Positions 1 to 8,851 are shown, counted from the first letter of the stretch. The stretch: 64,000 nucleotides of DNA from GCA-002727735 sp038134525 (GCA_038134525.1 JAYPVI010000010.1:1-64000), one strand, 5' to 3'. Notes: generated by a model not told the origin, from the sequence alone. Numbers and translations are program-made.

Positions 1-2210
1 TGTTTCATTTTATCAGCATGCATAAAAGGAGACATATTGTAATAAATCTCAGGAGCCTCCCAATAAGAACGTTCCTCGCTTTGAAAACCAAAAGGAGTTA
101 AGGTTCTATTGTACGCTCCGCTTCTAGCAATGCCTGCTGCAAATAAACTGGAGTGCGAAAGTAAATTGGCCACCATAAAAGCCCCATAGCTGTGCCCACC
201 TATAGCCACTCTAGATTTATCGATGTATCCTAATTCATCCACTGCGTTAATACCCGCTTCCGCATTAGCCACCAATTGTTTTCTAAATGAATCGTTAGGC
301 TCTTCATCTTCCTCACCAATTATGGGGAAAGCAGCATCATCAAGTACAGCGTAACCTTTAGTTACCCAATATATTGGTGAACCATAGTAAGGGTAAGTAA
401 ATTGATTGGCATTCTGGGTGTTTTGGCCGGCTGTGGTTTTATCCTTGTACTCCACAGGATAAGCCCACATAATCAAAGGAACTTTTTCTTTTTTTTCTTG
501 ATCATATCCTAAAGGCAAGTATAATGTACCACTGAGTTCTATCCCATCTTCCCGCTTATAGGTTATAACTTCTTTATGTACATCCTCAAGCCCTTTAAAT
601 GGATTTTCAAATGAAGTTAAAGCACTTTGTTTTTTACTTTTTAACTTTTTGATGTAGTAATTAGGGTACTCGTTTGGTGACTCTATTCTGGTTATTAATT
701 GCCCTGTTTTAGGAATATATCGAACCAGATTTTCCAGCTTATCTACCATTTTAGACTTATATAATGTTTCTTTTTCACCTGATGATAAGTTCATTGTATA
801 TAGTGTAGGGAATTGCCCTTCTTTGGTAAATCCATCTGAAATAAGTGAAACTATACCATCCTTTTGATGAACTATGTTCCTGCCGAATTCGTTTTTTACC
901 ATGACCCAATTCCCTGGGTCGTTGTATTTGTCTTGATAGTTTCTGTCAAAAATAATTTTAGGGGCATCATCTTTTTTAGAAGGGTTGAACATATACGTTT
1001 TTTCATTCCTAGTATTCCACCAATAATCATTTAAAAAAGCAACCTCATCCGTACTCCAACTAATTCCACTATATCGATTAATGATCTTTACCATAGATTT
1101 TGCATCTCCTTTAAATGGATAATTTAATTCAAAAACCTCATCCCTGAAGTCCACTTCTTTATTGGGATCCCCCCCGTCCAATGCTTTTACATAAACCAAT
1201 GACGATGGCTTATCTGCTCTCCACTGAAAAGACCGTTTATGACTTACGGTAGACATAAAACCTTTGGGCATATCTTCCACAAGTGGGTCATCAGCAATGA
1301 TTTCTACCAGGCTTCCTTCTTTCTTATAAACGGCTGTTTTTGAAGCAAACCGATAATAAGGAACGATATAGGAAAAAGGTCTAGCAATGGTCTTTACCAT
1401 AACAAATTCTCCATCAGGAGAAAAGCTTATATTTCGAAACATATCATTAGCCAACCATAGCTCCATTTCACCATCTAAATTGACTTTATACAAATCGGAT
1501 AATGCAAGTTGTTCAAAATTGTGTTCATCTATTTTGTTTTTAAGCAAATCCTGGTAAGTTCTATTTTGTGCCTTTTTTCCATTATTTACACTTATAGTTG
1601 GACCAGCAGGTATTTCATTCTCGCCATCAATAAGCGGCTTTGAATTGAAAGATTTTAATTTAACCAAAAGGTGTTCGCTATCCATGAACCAGTTGATCAC
1701 ATCCCCTAAATTGGCGTTCACATTTGCATTGGTAATCTTTTTGACTTCGCTACGTTCTACATCTAGGACCCAAACTTCTACTCCATTATTTGTAGTATTA
1801 GTAAAAGCCACTTTTTTTTCATCTGGAGACCAATTAAAATTGGCTAATCTGGGATTACTGGGTAATCCTGAAACTTCAACCACTTTCGGATTTTCTTGCA
1901 AGAAATTGACCTTTACATTGTTGTAATATCTTGTTCTACTGCCAATAAATGTTTTTGGATCAATTCTTAAACCTGCCAATCTCAATTCCTTAATAGAGAG
2001 CTCGTTTATGCTTATATACGCATCTCTGTAAGCCAACAGCATTACTTTATTTTTGGAATCGAAAAAAGTACGAGGGGCAAGCTCCACATCTACCAAATCA
2101 AGAATTTCTTTTGAAGGCTTTTGATAAGTAACATTCTCCTGAGCGTTTTGATTTAATGTTATAAGAGACGTTATAAGTGTAATAACTAAAGTAAGTATGC
2201 TTTTTTTCAT
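1..2210 (-). CDS. S9D-type prolyl oligopeptidase family serine peptidase (glutamyl endopeptidase-like), 3' end outside window
   Basis: A secreted serine peptidase; 736 codons are present and the C-terminus lies off the left edge. I read this frame directly from the sequence and found no stop. Residues 1 to about 22 form a signal peptide, followed by a long beta-propeller region and then the alpha/beta-hydrolase domain. The nucleophile motif GGHSYG is at residues 671-676 (Ser674, codon 191-189), followed by FMVANLL and RSGAYNRTLTPFGFQ. That run is characteristic of the S9D (chloroplast glutamyl endopeptidase) branch rather than DPP4 or POP enzymes. The catalytic Asp and His should lie in the missing part. 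It probably cleaves peptides in the periplasm. The family is secure; the Glu specificity is inferred from motif resemblance only. Confidence 0.9.
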   Translation of the reverse strand, partial: MKKSILTLVITLITSLITLNQNAQENVTYQKPSKEILDLVDVELAPRTFFDSKNKVMLLAYRDAYISINELSIKELRLAGLRIDPKTFIGSRTRYYNNVKVNFLQENPKVVEVSGLPSNPRLANFNWSPDEKKVAFTNTTNNGVEVWVLDVERSEVKKITNANVNANLGDVINWFMDSEHLLVKLKSFNSKPLIDGENEIPAGPTISVNNGKKAQNRTYQDLLKNKIDEHNFEQLALSDLYKVNLDGEMELWLANDMFRNISFSPDGEFVMVKTIARPFSYIVPYYRFASKTAVYKKEGSLVEIIADDPLVEDMPKGFMSTVSHKRSFQWRADKPSSLVYVKALDGGDPNKEVDFRDEVFELNYPFKGDAKSMVKIINRYSGISWSTDEVAFLNDYWWNTRNEKTYMFNPSKKDDAPKIIFDRNYQDKYNDPGNWVMVKNEFGRNIVHQKDGIVSLISDGFTKEGQFPTLYTMNLSSGEKETLYKSKMVDKLENLVRYIPKTGQLITRIESPNEYPNYYIKKLKSKKQSALTSFENPFKGLEDVHKEVITYKREDGIELSGTLYLPLGYDQEKKEKVPLIMWAYPVEYKDKTTAGQNTQNANQFTYPYYGSPIYWVTKGYAVLDDAAFPIIGEEDEEPNDSFRKQLVANAEAGINAVDELGYIDKSRVAIGGHSYGAFMVANLLSHSSLFAAGIARSGAYNRTLTPFGFQSEERSYWEAPEIYYNMSPFMHADKMK

Positions 2211-2264
2211 TTCAATTGAGATCATATTTTACTAAAACTAATCAATTTAAAAATCTTAATGTTA

Positions 2265-2519
2265 TTACAATGCATTAAACTCAAATTGATCAACAAAGCA
2301 GGTAAATGGTTTGTAATGGGATATAATTTCTTTATGTATATCCATGTATGCCTTGATTAATTTTTTTTCAATTGCCAATTTATCTTCATGTATAAGGTCT
2401 GATGAATGGTAAATCCTATTCTTATCTATTTTAGAAAATAATGGGATATCTACCGTAAAGGAATAAGCCGTAAAAAACCAAATTGGAGTCCCTTTTATTG
2501 CGAAAACTTCAATTTTCAT
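2265..2519 (-). CDS. hypothetical protein, 84 aa, last gene of a three-gene unit
   Basis: I do not recognise this 84-residue protein. It has no signal peptide and no convincing membrane helix. The N-terminal half is hydrophobic and beta-like; residues 45-70 are charged and probably helical. It starts 4 bp after the stop of the YwqK-like gene and is read in the same direction, so it is probably cotranscribed with that gene and the 214-aa gene before it. The S9D peptidase starts 54 bp downstream. It could be a partner of the YwqK-like protein, but nothing in the sequence proves that. Confidence 0.6.
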   Translation of the reverse strand: MKIEVFAIKGTPIWFFTAYSFTVDIPLFSKIDKNRIYHSSDLIHEDKLAIEKKLIKAYMDIHKEIISHYKPFTCFVDQFEFNAL

Positions 2520-2523
2520 ATTG

Positions 2524-2958
2524 TCAACAATCTGTACCTAAATCATTTAGTTCTCCATCAGGGTTATAGAATTTCCAATGTATCGTTTTTCCGTCCTTTA
2601 TTGTTGCTTCTGATTTTAGTTTTCCGTCTTTATAGAATGTCTTCCAAATTCCGTTTTTTCTACTGTAAATGTTATTTCTGTCATAAACGTATTCTCCCAT
2701 TTCTCTTAATGCCCCAGACTCATAATAACTTTTGTAATTACCTTTAAGCTTTCCGTTAAAATATGTTGATTCAGATTGCTTATTTCCATTCTCATAGTAA
2801 TATGTGCAATTGCCGTTTCTTTTACCTGACTTATATTCAATTTCTGACAATAATTTACCGGAATCATAATATGATTTGCTTTTGAATTTTGGAGTGAAAT
2901 CCCATTGACTAGAAATTGAAATCGGGAGGAGGAGAATGAAAATTACTAATTTTTTCAT
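2524..2958 (-). CDS. YwqK-like MORN-variant repeat protein, exported
   Basis: A 144-residue exported repeat protein. Residues 1-17 are a signal peptide (lysines, then a leucine/isoleucine-rich core). The rest is about five copies of a roughly 22-residue unit of the form YY-x-G-x-x-x-x-E-x-x-Y-x-x-G-x-x-x-G, the variant MORN repeat of YwqK-family proteins. Databases often label these as antitoxins, but the export signal makes an antitoxin role unlikely here; a surface or periplasmic binding scaffold is more plausible. It sits between two unknown genes (25 bp and 4 bp spacers) in the same direction. Two more YwqK-like genes and one classical MORN gene occur between 50.5 and 57.8 kb. Confidence 0.8.
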   Translation of the reverse strand: MKKLVIFILLLPISISSQWDFTPKFKSKSYYDSGKLLSEIEYKSGKRNGNCTYYYENGNKQSESTYFNGKLKGNYKSYYESGALREMGEYVYDRNNIYSRKNGIWKTFYKDGKLKSEATIKDGKTIHWKFYNPDGELNDLGTDC

Positions 2959-2983
2959 ACATGAAAAATACTAAAATTATAAT

Positions 2984-3628
2984 TTACCAACGAAAACGCT
3001 CTGTTCCCATTTCTATTACCCATTTCTTTACTGCATTCAAATCATGTTTAGCCTTAAAAAAATGGTCCCAATCATTTTTCCATATGTAATGCCTTATGTA
3101 GGCAGAATAAACACATTTTATTTCTTCTTTCACTTGTTCAACAGTTAGATCATTAATTGAAAGATTTGACACATCAGACAGGAAGGATTTTGCATAGTCT
3201 TCGTTTCCTATGTAAATGTTTTTAAACTTTTTTTTAAAGTTCAAAACTCGTAGGTATAATTTTGGAGAAGCTTCTGATTTTTTCTTTGTTTTATGTAGTC
3301 TGAAACCAATAGAAAGTGAAAAATTATAGATATCCAACAATGGCTTTAAATCCTCTTTTGCTGAATCCATAATAAGTTTAAAACCTGGTCTTTCTGTTGA
3401 CCCAATCATCTTTTTTTTTAGCATCTTCACCTTTTGCTTCTTTAGTTTTATCTCTAACTCTATAGCACTAATTTCTTCCTTAATCTTAATATATTCAACA
3501 TGATTTTCTCTTACTATTCTGTAGTTAATCCGTTCATTATCATCAAGATTGATAAAAAGTTCATCTGGTAAATAATCTAAGAAGAAAACTTTATCTTTTG
3601 AGTAGTAATCAAGCATTCTAATACACAT
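2984..3628 (-). CDS. hypothetical protein, 214 aa, first gene of a three-gene unit
   Basis: An unrecognised cytoplasmic protein with no signal peptide or membrane segment. Residues about 47-75 are a lysine/glutamate-rich helix, probably coiled coil. The C-terminal half is basic and aromatic, with a YIRHYIWKNDWDHF stretch near residue 180. Two in-frame ATG codons are possible (3628 and 3616, residue 5); the first is used because a promoter-like element ends about 18 bp upstream of it. It is followed 25 bp later by the YwqK-like gene. The basic composition would suit nucleic-acid binding, but that is a guess. Confidence 0.65.
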   Translation of the reverse strand: MCIRMLDYYSKDKVFFLDYLPDELFINLDDNERINYRIVRENHVEYIKIKEEISAIELEIKLKKQKVKMLKKKMIGSTERPGFKLIMDSAKEDLKPLLDIYNFSLSIGFRLHKTKKKSEASPKLYLRVLNFKKKFKNIYIGNEDYAKSFLSDVSNLSINDLTVEQVKEEIKCVYSAYIRHYIWKNDWDHFFKAKHDLNAVKKWVIEMGTERFRW

Positions 3629-3645
3629 TAAATTATTGTGGTTTT

Positions 3646-3676
3646 TAAAAATAAAAATATTTTACAATACCACAAA
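3646..3676 (-). promoter_or_regulatory. Bacteroidota-type promoter for the 3628-2265 unit
   Basis: On the minus strand, TTTG (3676-3673), then 19 nt, then TATTTTTA (3653-3646). This fits the Bacteroidota consensus TTTG-N19..23-TAnnTTTG with one mismatch in the last base of the -7 box. It lies about 18 bp upstream of the start of the 214-aa gene, which gives a short 5' leader. It separates the three-gene unit from the DUF5723 gene. Confidence 0.45.
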
Positions 3677-3732
3677 ATTCAATGGATTGCTTTTAAGTTA
3701 CAATTCAGTAAGATTTAGATGTAGAATATAAG

Positions 3733-5538
3733 TTAAATCTTAGTAGATACCTTTCTATACGTTTTATCTTTAGATTCTGTCTCTTCCACTTTTGGAACTA
3801 GTGGACCTTTTCGTTTATTTTCCTTAGCCTTTGTTTCTTTGTTGTAATTTGACTTTGACTTCTTTTTTTTATTAGATTTTGATTCAGATTTTCCCTTTGA
3901 ACCCTCATTATAATCTGTTCTTTTGGGTTCAACTTCTGTATCACCGTAAACTGTTTTTCTTTTAATCCCTTGTACACCATTTTTTGTATCCGTGTTTTCT
4001 TTAGTATCAGTAGCCTCTGTATCTCCATCATTAGAAACAGGTGCTGCTCTATCTTCTTCTCCTTCCTCTCCTGGTTTTTTTGTTTTGTCTCTTCCAAAAG
4101 TTAAATTCATACCAAAGTGAATTTGACCATTCTTCACCTTTCTTGTATCAATATTAATGGCTTGACTATTTCCGCCTAAATTATCTGATGGATTTAGCAT
4201 ACCCCAAGAAAGGATGTTATCTGTTAGACAGTACAGTTCTACTGGGCCTAAATTAACAGAAAGTCCTAGACCCACATTAGAAAAGCTTCTATTATAAATA
4301 GAGTAACTAGCTGTTGCTGATAAAAAATTACCTAAATGATAATTATAAGCAATACCAAGACCTCTCCTCCATCTTTTTCTTACAAAAGAGGAATATAAAC
4401 TAAGGGATACAAAATTATTATGATCAACTATGTACTCCATAGAAGCATAGATCTTTGTTCTAAGTGAAGTTGAATAACTAGGATTTGAATATTGATAATT
4501 ATCGTAAAGTGATGCCTCAACTGAGTCTTCAAGGATGTTTTTTAGGTATTCTACACTTGTTCCCTGACCGAAAACAGTAATGGGATTGTCAATTCCATCA
4601 TATGTGTAGTCCCATGCGGCTAATTGAGAGTTAGCTGTGTAATCATTCCAGGTAATGAACCCTAGGTCCAAAACAGAAAGCTCAAGTAATAATTTATCGC
4701 TTAAATGATAATTAAAACCAAAGTCTATACCTAAACCATTATTATTCCGTCCAAACAGATAATTACTAAGAAAATTACCATCCAAACCAGCAGCTTGGAC
4801 CATTGCCGTATCATTCATATCTATTCCCCCAATACATGGAATGGAATCGTCAATCATTACCAAGGGTAACCCCGCAGTCCTAAAATCGAAATTCATATCA
4901 AATGTGAGCGCATGCGTATTTTGATCAGTAGTTATACCCATGTAGCTCACATCTGTAGTAAAGTTTTCCATGCCATATAAGTACTTTAATCTAGCACCAT
5001 AAGAAAACTTATGATCAACATCATGAACCCAATGAACAGCATATTCTCTCCAATGAGTAAAATCAAAACCCAACCCGTCAAAGGAAGCCCTTTTCCCAAG
5101 TAAATTGTTTCCATTACCTTCCATAGCCATGATGATTAAATCCTTAGGATAATTGAAAGTAAAGTCTAGCTTTTCAGTTACATTAAAAGAATAAAAGTTA
5201 TTTCCTTTTTTAAAGCCAAAAAACAAAAGGTCTGTACTGGCATTTAAAATCAAAAAATTGTTGGGTTTCATGGCCGAAATAGCATTATCCACATCTGGCA
5301 TCATAATACCATTAGCATTTTGATAAAATAAGTCTCCCAATGAAAAACCAGTATTAAATGCTGATCCATATACACTAGAAATAATAGGTAATCCAATATC
5401 TAATTTAGAATCTGGGAACGAAGCGGGATCAACCTGTGTTATTTGAGGTATTGAAGGCATATGATACAATATAAAATCTTGTTGAGCAAAGATTTTCCCC
5501 GTAAAAAAAAGAGCTAATATGACTAGTATTCTATTCAT
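3733..5538 (-). CDS. DUF5723 family outer-membrane protein with long charged C-terminal tail
   Basis: A 601-residue protein with a signal peptide (residues 1-18, ending IFA-QQ). Residues about 20-480 alternate short beta strands and match the DUF5723/PorP-like pattern of Bacteroidota outer-membrane barrels. The last strand region is followed at residue about 482 by a 120-residue tail rich in Lys, Glu, Ser and Asp, which looks disordered. Such a tail is not expected at the end of a barrel that closes with its last strand. Its ATG overlaps the TAA of the upstream lipoprotein gene by one base (TAATG), so the two are probably translationally coupled and may work as a pair. Function is unknown. 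Confidence 0.8.
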   Translation of the reverse strand: MNRILVILALFFTGKIFAQQDFILYHMPSIPQITQVDPASFPDSKLDIGLPIISSVYGSAFNTGFSLGDLFYQNANGIMMPDVDNAISAMKPNNFLILNASTDLLFFGFKKGNNFYSFNVTEKLDFTFNYPKDLIIMAMEGNGNNLLGKRASFDGLGFDFTHWREYAVHWVHDVDHKFSYGARLKYLYGMENFTTDVSYMGITTDQNTHALTFDMNFDFRTAGLPLVMIDDSIPCIGGIDMNDTAMVQAAGLDGNFLSNYLFGRNNNGLGIDFGFNYHLSDKLLLELSVLDLGFITWNDYTANSQLAAWDYTYDGIDNPITVFGQGTSVEYLKNILEDSVEASLYDNYQYSNPSYSTSLRTKIYASMEYIVDHNNFVSLSLYSSFVRKRWRRGLGIAYNYHLGNFLSATASYSIYNRSFSNVGLGLSVNLGPVELYCLTDNILSWGMLNPSDNLGGNSQAINIDTRKVKNGQIHFGMNLTFGRDKTKKPGEEGEEDRAAPVSNDGDTEATDTKENTDTKNGVQGIKRKTVYGDTEVEPKRTDYNEGSKGKSESKSNKKKKSKSNYNKETKAKENKRKGPLVPKVEETESKDKTYRKVSTKI

Positions 5539-7169
5539 TAAAAAATTCTTCCAGCTACCATGATGGCCATTTCAATTCCTAATTTGTAATCATTGTAAAT
5601 TTTAACAGCCTGTTGATTATTAAAATCATCTGTATTTGCAGACACATTAATGACTACAAATTTTGTTTCATTTAAGTTATTTACACAAGTACTATCACAA
5701 AATAATTCTGTTACTTTGGTTGTTGGTGTTTCTACCTTTCCGTTAGCATCTAAAACTCCCGATTCAATAATCAATTCTTGGTTTGCTATGGATGTCAATA
5801 AGCTTTCATTACTATCCAATAACTCTAATGTAAAAGCAACTTCAATTGGCCAGCCGTTAGTGGTAACAAATTTGATTACAGATTCTTCTATGGTCGTATT
5901 AGAACTGAATAATTCATCAACTTTAAAATCAAAAGGCAACGTATCTCCCAATGCCCAACCACCTGCATATCCTTCAAGTGGTAGTAATATTTCTGAGCTA
6001 ACACTAATTTCACTATTGCTAAGTACATAGTTTGAATTGGTGATATTAGTATCTAAGTTAATGGAAGCAGAAGACGAAAAAATCATTTGCTTTGGAGTCG
6101 CATTAATTAATTCATCTATACTACTGTTTGAAGCGTTCATCACAATACGGCTAGAAGATGTACCTCCAGGGGATGATGGCTGACTCACCACTGGAAAATA
6201 AAATGGCGCTTGCTGTAGAATACCTTGTGCGGTGGAATCATAAAGAATATGATCAATGAATGATCCTGAAAGATCTTCATAGTACATAGAGTCCATTCCT
6301 AAATAGACGTCAAAACCAAAACTATTTGTGATATCTAAGCGAATTTCAGGATTAGTTAATTGAAAGCTTAAAGCTCCTAGTGAGCTTTGAAAAATATCAA
6401 ACACCGTTTCTTCTGTTCCTAGGTCAAAATGTTGGTATTTTAAATCCCCATTTATTTGGTTGAAATTCATGGAAGTCATTCCAAATGACATAGTTAAGTT
6501 ATCATTAGACGAGATAGTTGAGCCTGAGCCATTTATAGTAGCTTCTACTTGAACAACAAATTCATTAAACCCTGTACTACCTTGAGTGAAATCAAGATCA
6601 TAAGAAGATAAATTTACTTGAGTAATAGCCGTATTATTGGCTTGTGCAACTAGAACATCTGAGAAAGGGCTAATCCCATCAATAAGTGATGGTATTGACA
6701 AGATCATTGATACCTCATGGCTTAAATTATTATCAATACTGATTGTTAAAAGTCCTGAAGAAAAATCGATTGAGGTTAACTCTTCCCCATTTGGAAAAAT
6801 GAAATTATAAATTGAAGTGTCCTGAACTGTTACCGTTCCGGAAAAAGGTAAGCCACCTGGAACACCTGATAAAGAACCGAGAGGAATATCGATATCGAAT
6901 GACTGATCTGAAATTGTGATAACTTCTGATGCGTTCATTGATATTGGTGGAGTGGTGTATGCTAAAAATAATTCTCCCTGCGTTCCAGTGCTCACAACTC
7001 CTCCAGTATCTCTCTCAAGCATATCTTGAATATCAATCTCAGCACTTACCAATGGAATAGCTACATAATGATAGGTTTGCAAAGAAGATATGTCAATTTG
7101 ATCACTTTTATTGCAATTTATAAGGATGAGTAGAACTACTGAAAAAATTATAAACTTTAGATTTTTCAT
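5538..7169 (-). CDS. large hypothetical lipoprotein, partner of the DUF5723 protein
   Basis: A 543-residue lipoprotein. The hydrophobic N-terminus ends in a lipobox-like LINC with Cys19 as the predicted lipidation site. The mature part is rich in Ser, Thr, Asn and Ile with repeated beta-strand character (TVTVQDTS, ITNSNYVLSNSEI), typical of stacked Ig-like or beta-sandwich domains. No catalytic motif is visible. The stop codon overlaps the DUF5723 start, so the products are likely made together. A surface or outer-membrane-associated structural role is inferred from the lipid anchor and the partner gene. I do not recognise a named family. Confidence 0.75.
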   Translation of the reverse strand: MKNLKFIIFSVVLLILINCNKSDQIDISSLQTYHYVAIPLVSAEIDIQDMLERDTGGVVSTGTQGELFLAYTTPPISMNASEVITISDQSFDIDIPLGSLSGVPGGLPFSGTVTVQDTSIYNFIFPNGEELTSIDFSSGLLTISIDNNLSHEVSMILSIPSLIDGISPFSDVLVAQANNTAITQVNLSSYDLDFTQGSTGFNEFVVQVEATINGSGSTISSNDNLTMSFGMTSMNFNQINGDLKYQHFDLGTEETVFDIFQSSLGALSFQLTNPEIRLDITNSFGFDVYLGMDSMYYEDLSGSFIDHILYDSTAQGILQQAPFYFPVVSQPSSPGGTSSSRIVMNASNSSIDELINATPKQMIFSSSASINLDTNITNSNYVLSNSEISVSSEILLPLEGYAGGWALGDTLPFDFKVDELFSSNTTIEESVIKFVTTNGWPIEVAFTLELLDSNESLLTSIANQELIIESGVLDANGKVETPTTKVTELFCDSTCVNNLNETKFVVINVSANTDDFNNQQAVKIYNDYKLGIEMAIMVAGRIF

Positions 7170-7214
7170 AGGTGACGTCTAAAGTAAATAATTTCAAACA
7201 ATTATTTAGACAAA

Positions 7215-7249
7215 TTTGAAATCTTCTTGTTTATAGTTTGATAATTTTG
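7215..7249 (+). promoter_or_regulatory. Bacteroidota-type promoter for the EamA transporter
   Basis: TTTG (7215-7218), 23 nt, then a perfect TAATTTTG -7 box (7242-7249). The predicted transcript would start about 14 nt before the TTG codon at 7268, which supports that unusual start. The element lies in the 98-bp divergent gap between this gene and the 543-aa lipoprotein gene. Confidence 0.5.
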
Positions 7250-7267
7250 GATTCCTAAAAATTTAAT

Positions 7268-8182
7268 TTGAACGCAAAATATCATCACTTTTTATTACTC
7301 CATTTCACAATATTAATTTGGGGATTTACTGGTATCATTGGAAAATTCTTGGAAATAAGTCACTTAAGTAGTGTAGAAATTGTGTTTTGGAGAATGTTAA
7401 TAGGATGGTCTACTCTTTTATTATACCTCATATTCATAAAACAAAAAATTTTAATCGAGTCTAAAAGTATATTTAAGTTATTAGGAAATGGTGTTCTAAT
7501 AGGGCTACATTGGTATTGCTTTTTTGAAGCCATTATTAGATCCAATGTATCTATTGCTTTAGTTTTATTATCTACTACAGCACTTTTTACTTCATTTATT
7601 GAACCACTTATTACAAAAAAGAAATTTGAACCAAAAGAATTAATAACTAGTGTCCTTGTTGTGATAGGAATTTTCATCATTATGAATGACTTAAATATTT
7701 CATCTAATCACGATTATTTTGTAGGAATTCTTTTCTCTCTAGTCTCAGCACTTCTAGCCGCATTTTTTTCCGTATTAAATTCCGTTTTTGTAAAGTCTAA
7801 TCATGCTGGAGTGATTTCATTCTACGAATTATTTGGGGGTTTTGTATTTACTTCTGTCTTATTTCTAATTTCAGGAGACCTAGTTTTATATGAACTTAAA
7901 CTAAGCTTTGAGCAGCTTGTTTGGTTGTTAATTCTTGGAATAATTTGTACATCATTTGCGTTTTTAATGGGGGTTTATGTCATGCGTTTCATACCCGCTT
8001 ACACCGTTAATTTATCTGTTAATTTAGAACCCATATATGCTATCTTATTGGCGCTATTCTTCTTTAAGGACTCTGAGCTAATGAGAATTAATTTTTACTT
8101 AGGTGCAGCCATTGTAGTAGGATCAATTCTGTTAAATGCGATTTTAAAAACAAAAAAAAAGCCACTTAATAGTGGCCTTTAA
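7268..8182 (+). CDS. EamA/DMT family inner-membrane transporter
   Basis: A 304-residue protein made almost entirely of hydrophobic helices, about ten in two EamA repeats. The first begins with the typical FTILIWGFTGIIGK, and a second copy runs from about residue 150 to 290. DMT-family proteins of this size export metabolites or amino acids; the substrate cannot be told from sequence. An in-frame TAA at 7256-7258 leaves TTG 7268 as the only start before the first helix, and the N-terminus it gives fits the family. The last 20 bases of coding sequence double as a terminator hairpin for the convergent SOD gene. Confidence 0.85.
   Translation: MNAKYHHFLLLHFTILIWGFTGIIGKFLEISHLSSVEIVFWRMLIGWSTLLLYLIFIKQKILIESKSIFKLLGNGVLIGLHWYCFFEAIIRSNVSIALVLLSTTALFTSFIEPLITKKKFEPKELITSVLVVIGIFIIMNDLNISSNHDYFVGILFSLVSALLAAFFSVLNSVFVKSNHAGVISFYELFGGFVFTSVLFLISGDLVLYELKLSFEQLVWLLILGIICTSFAFLMGVYVMRFIPAYTVNLSVNLEPIYAILLALFFFKDSELMRINFYLGAAIVVGSILLNAILKTKKKPLNSGL
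8152..8176 (-). terminator. intrinsic terminator of the SOD gene, inside the 3' end of the transporter gene
   Basis: Read on the minus strand: GCCAC, 6-nt loop, GTGGC, then nine T. The stem pairs 8176-8172 with 8165-8161 and the T run is 8160-8152. It lies 25 bp past the SOD stop codon and wholly within the last codons of the convergent transporter gene. Confidence 0.75.
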
Positions 8183-8200
8183 TTTAAAATATAATTGATT

Positions 8201-8809
8201 CTATTTGTTAGCATCAAAATCTTGTTGAACTTGATCCCAATTTATGACGTTAAAAAAGGCTTCAATGTAATCAGGTCTTCTATTTTGATAATTTAAATAG
8301 TAAGCATGTTCCCAAACATCTAGACCAAGTATAGGATTTCCTCCACAACCTATTCCAGGCATGAGTGGATTGTCCTGATTAGCTGAAGAACACACCTCTA
8401 ATTTCCCTCCATCATGAACACATAACCATGCCCAGCCAGAACCAAACTGCGTGGCTGCTGCATTTGAAAAGGCATTTTTAAAATTTTCAAATGATCCAAA
8501 ATCTCTGTCAATGGCTTGGGATAATGTTCCTGAAGGTTGACCCCCTCCATTTGGTGACATCGCTTTCCAAAATAAGCAATGGTTAAAATACCCTCCTCCA
8601 TTATTTCTTAGGGCTCCATTGGACATATCCATGGTTAGCATTAATTCTTTTATGGATTTATTTTCTTTATCCGTTCCAGCTATGGCAGCATTTAATTTGG
8701 TTGTATATCCTGCATGGTGTTTCCCATGATGTATTTCCATTGTTCGAGCATCAATATGTGGTTCTAATGCATCGTGATTGTAATCAAGTTGTGGTAATTC
8801 AAAAGCCAT
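8201..8809 (-). CDS. sodA: superoxide dismutase, Mn/Fe family (Mn-type signature)
   Basis: A 202-residue cytoplasmic enzyme that converts superoxide to peroxide and oxygen, of full normal length. Metal ligands are visible: His27 in EIHHGKHH, the His of YFNHCLFW, and the Asp and His of GLDVWEHAYY. The run NNGGGYFNHCLFW together with SSANQDNPLM matches Mn-SODs; Fe-SODs instead carry a Gln just before the NHTFYW motif. It could still be cambialistic. There is no signal peptide. It is divergent from tadA, is probably transcribed alone from a promoter at 8844-8851, and ends at a strong terminator. Confidence 0.95.
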   Translation of the reverse strand: MAFELPQLDYNHDALEPHIDARTMEIHHGKHHAGYTTKLNAAIAGTDKENKSIKELMLTMDMSNGALRNNGGGYFNHCLFWKAMSPNGGGQPSGTLSQAIDRDFGSFENFKNAFSNAAATQFGSGWAWLCVHDGGKLEVCSSANQDNPLMPGIGCGGNPILGLDVWEHAYYLNYQNRRPDYIEAFFNVINWDQVQQDFDANK

Positions 8810-8843
8810 TATTGTATTTTTAGAGTTTTAAAATTTAATTTAC

Positions 8844-8851
8844 CAAAGCTA
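8844..8851 (-). promoter_or_regulatory. -7 promoter box for the SOD gene
   Basis: Minus-strand TAGCTTTG is a perfect match to TAnnTTTG, 34 bp upstream of the SOD ATG. No good TTTG -33 box is found at the expected distance, only a T run, so the promoter may be weak or helped by an activator. Confidence 0.45.

Noticed and set aside
1645..1926. Open frame of 93 codons on the plus strand
   Set aside because: It lies opposite the S9D peptidase, whose frame reads through with family motifs; the plus-strand product has no family character.
3709..3742. TAAGATTT ... AAATCTTA inverted repeat over the DUF5723 stop
   Set aside because: The 18-nt loop and A+T-only stem are too weak for a terminator; probably chance.
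3798..4097. 99-codon minus-strand frame inside the DUF5723 gene
   Set aside because: It is a second frame through the low-complexity Lys/Glu tail region; such A-rich sequence gives long chance frames.
5650..6030. 126-codon plus-strand frame
   Set aside because: Antisense to the 543-aa lipoprotein gene, which has a signal sequence and a coupled start; no family match by eye.
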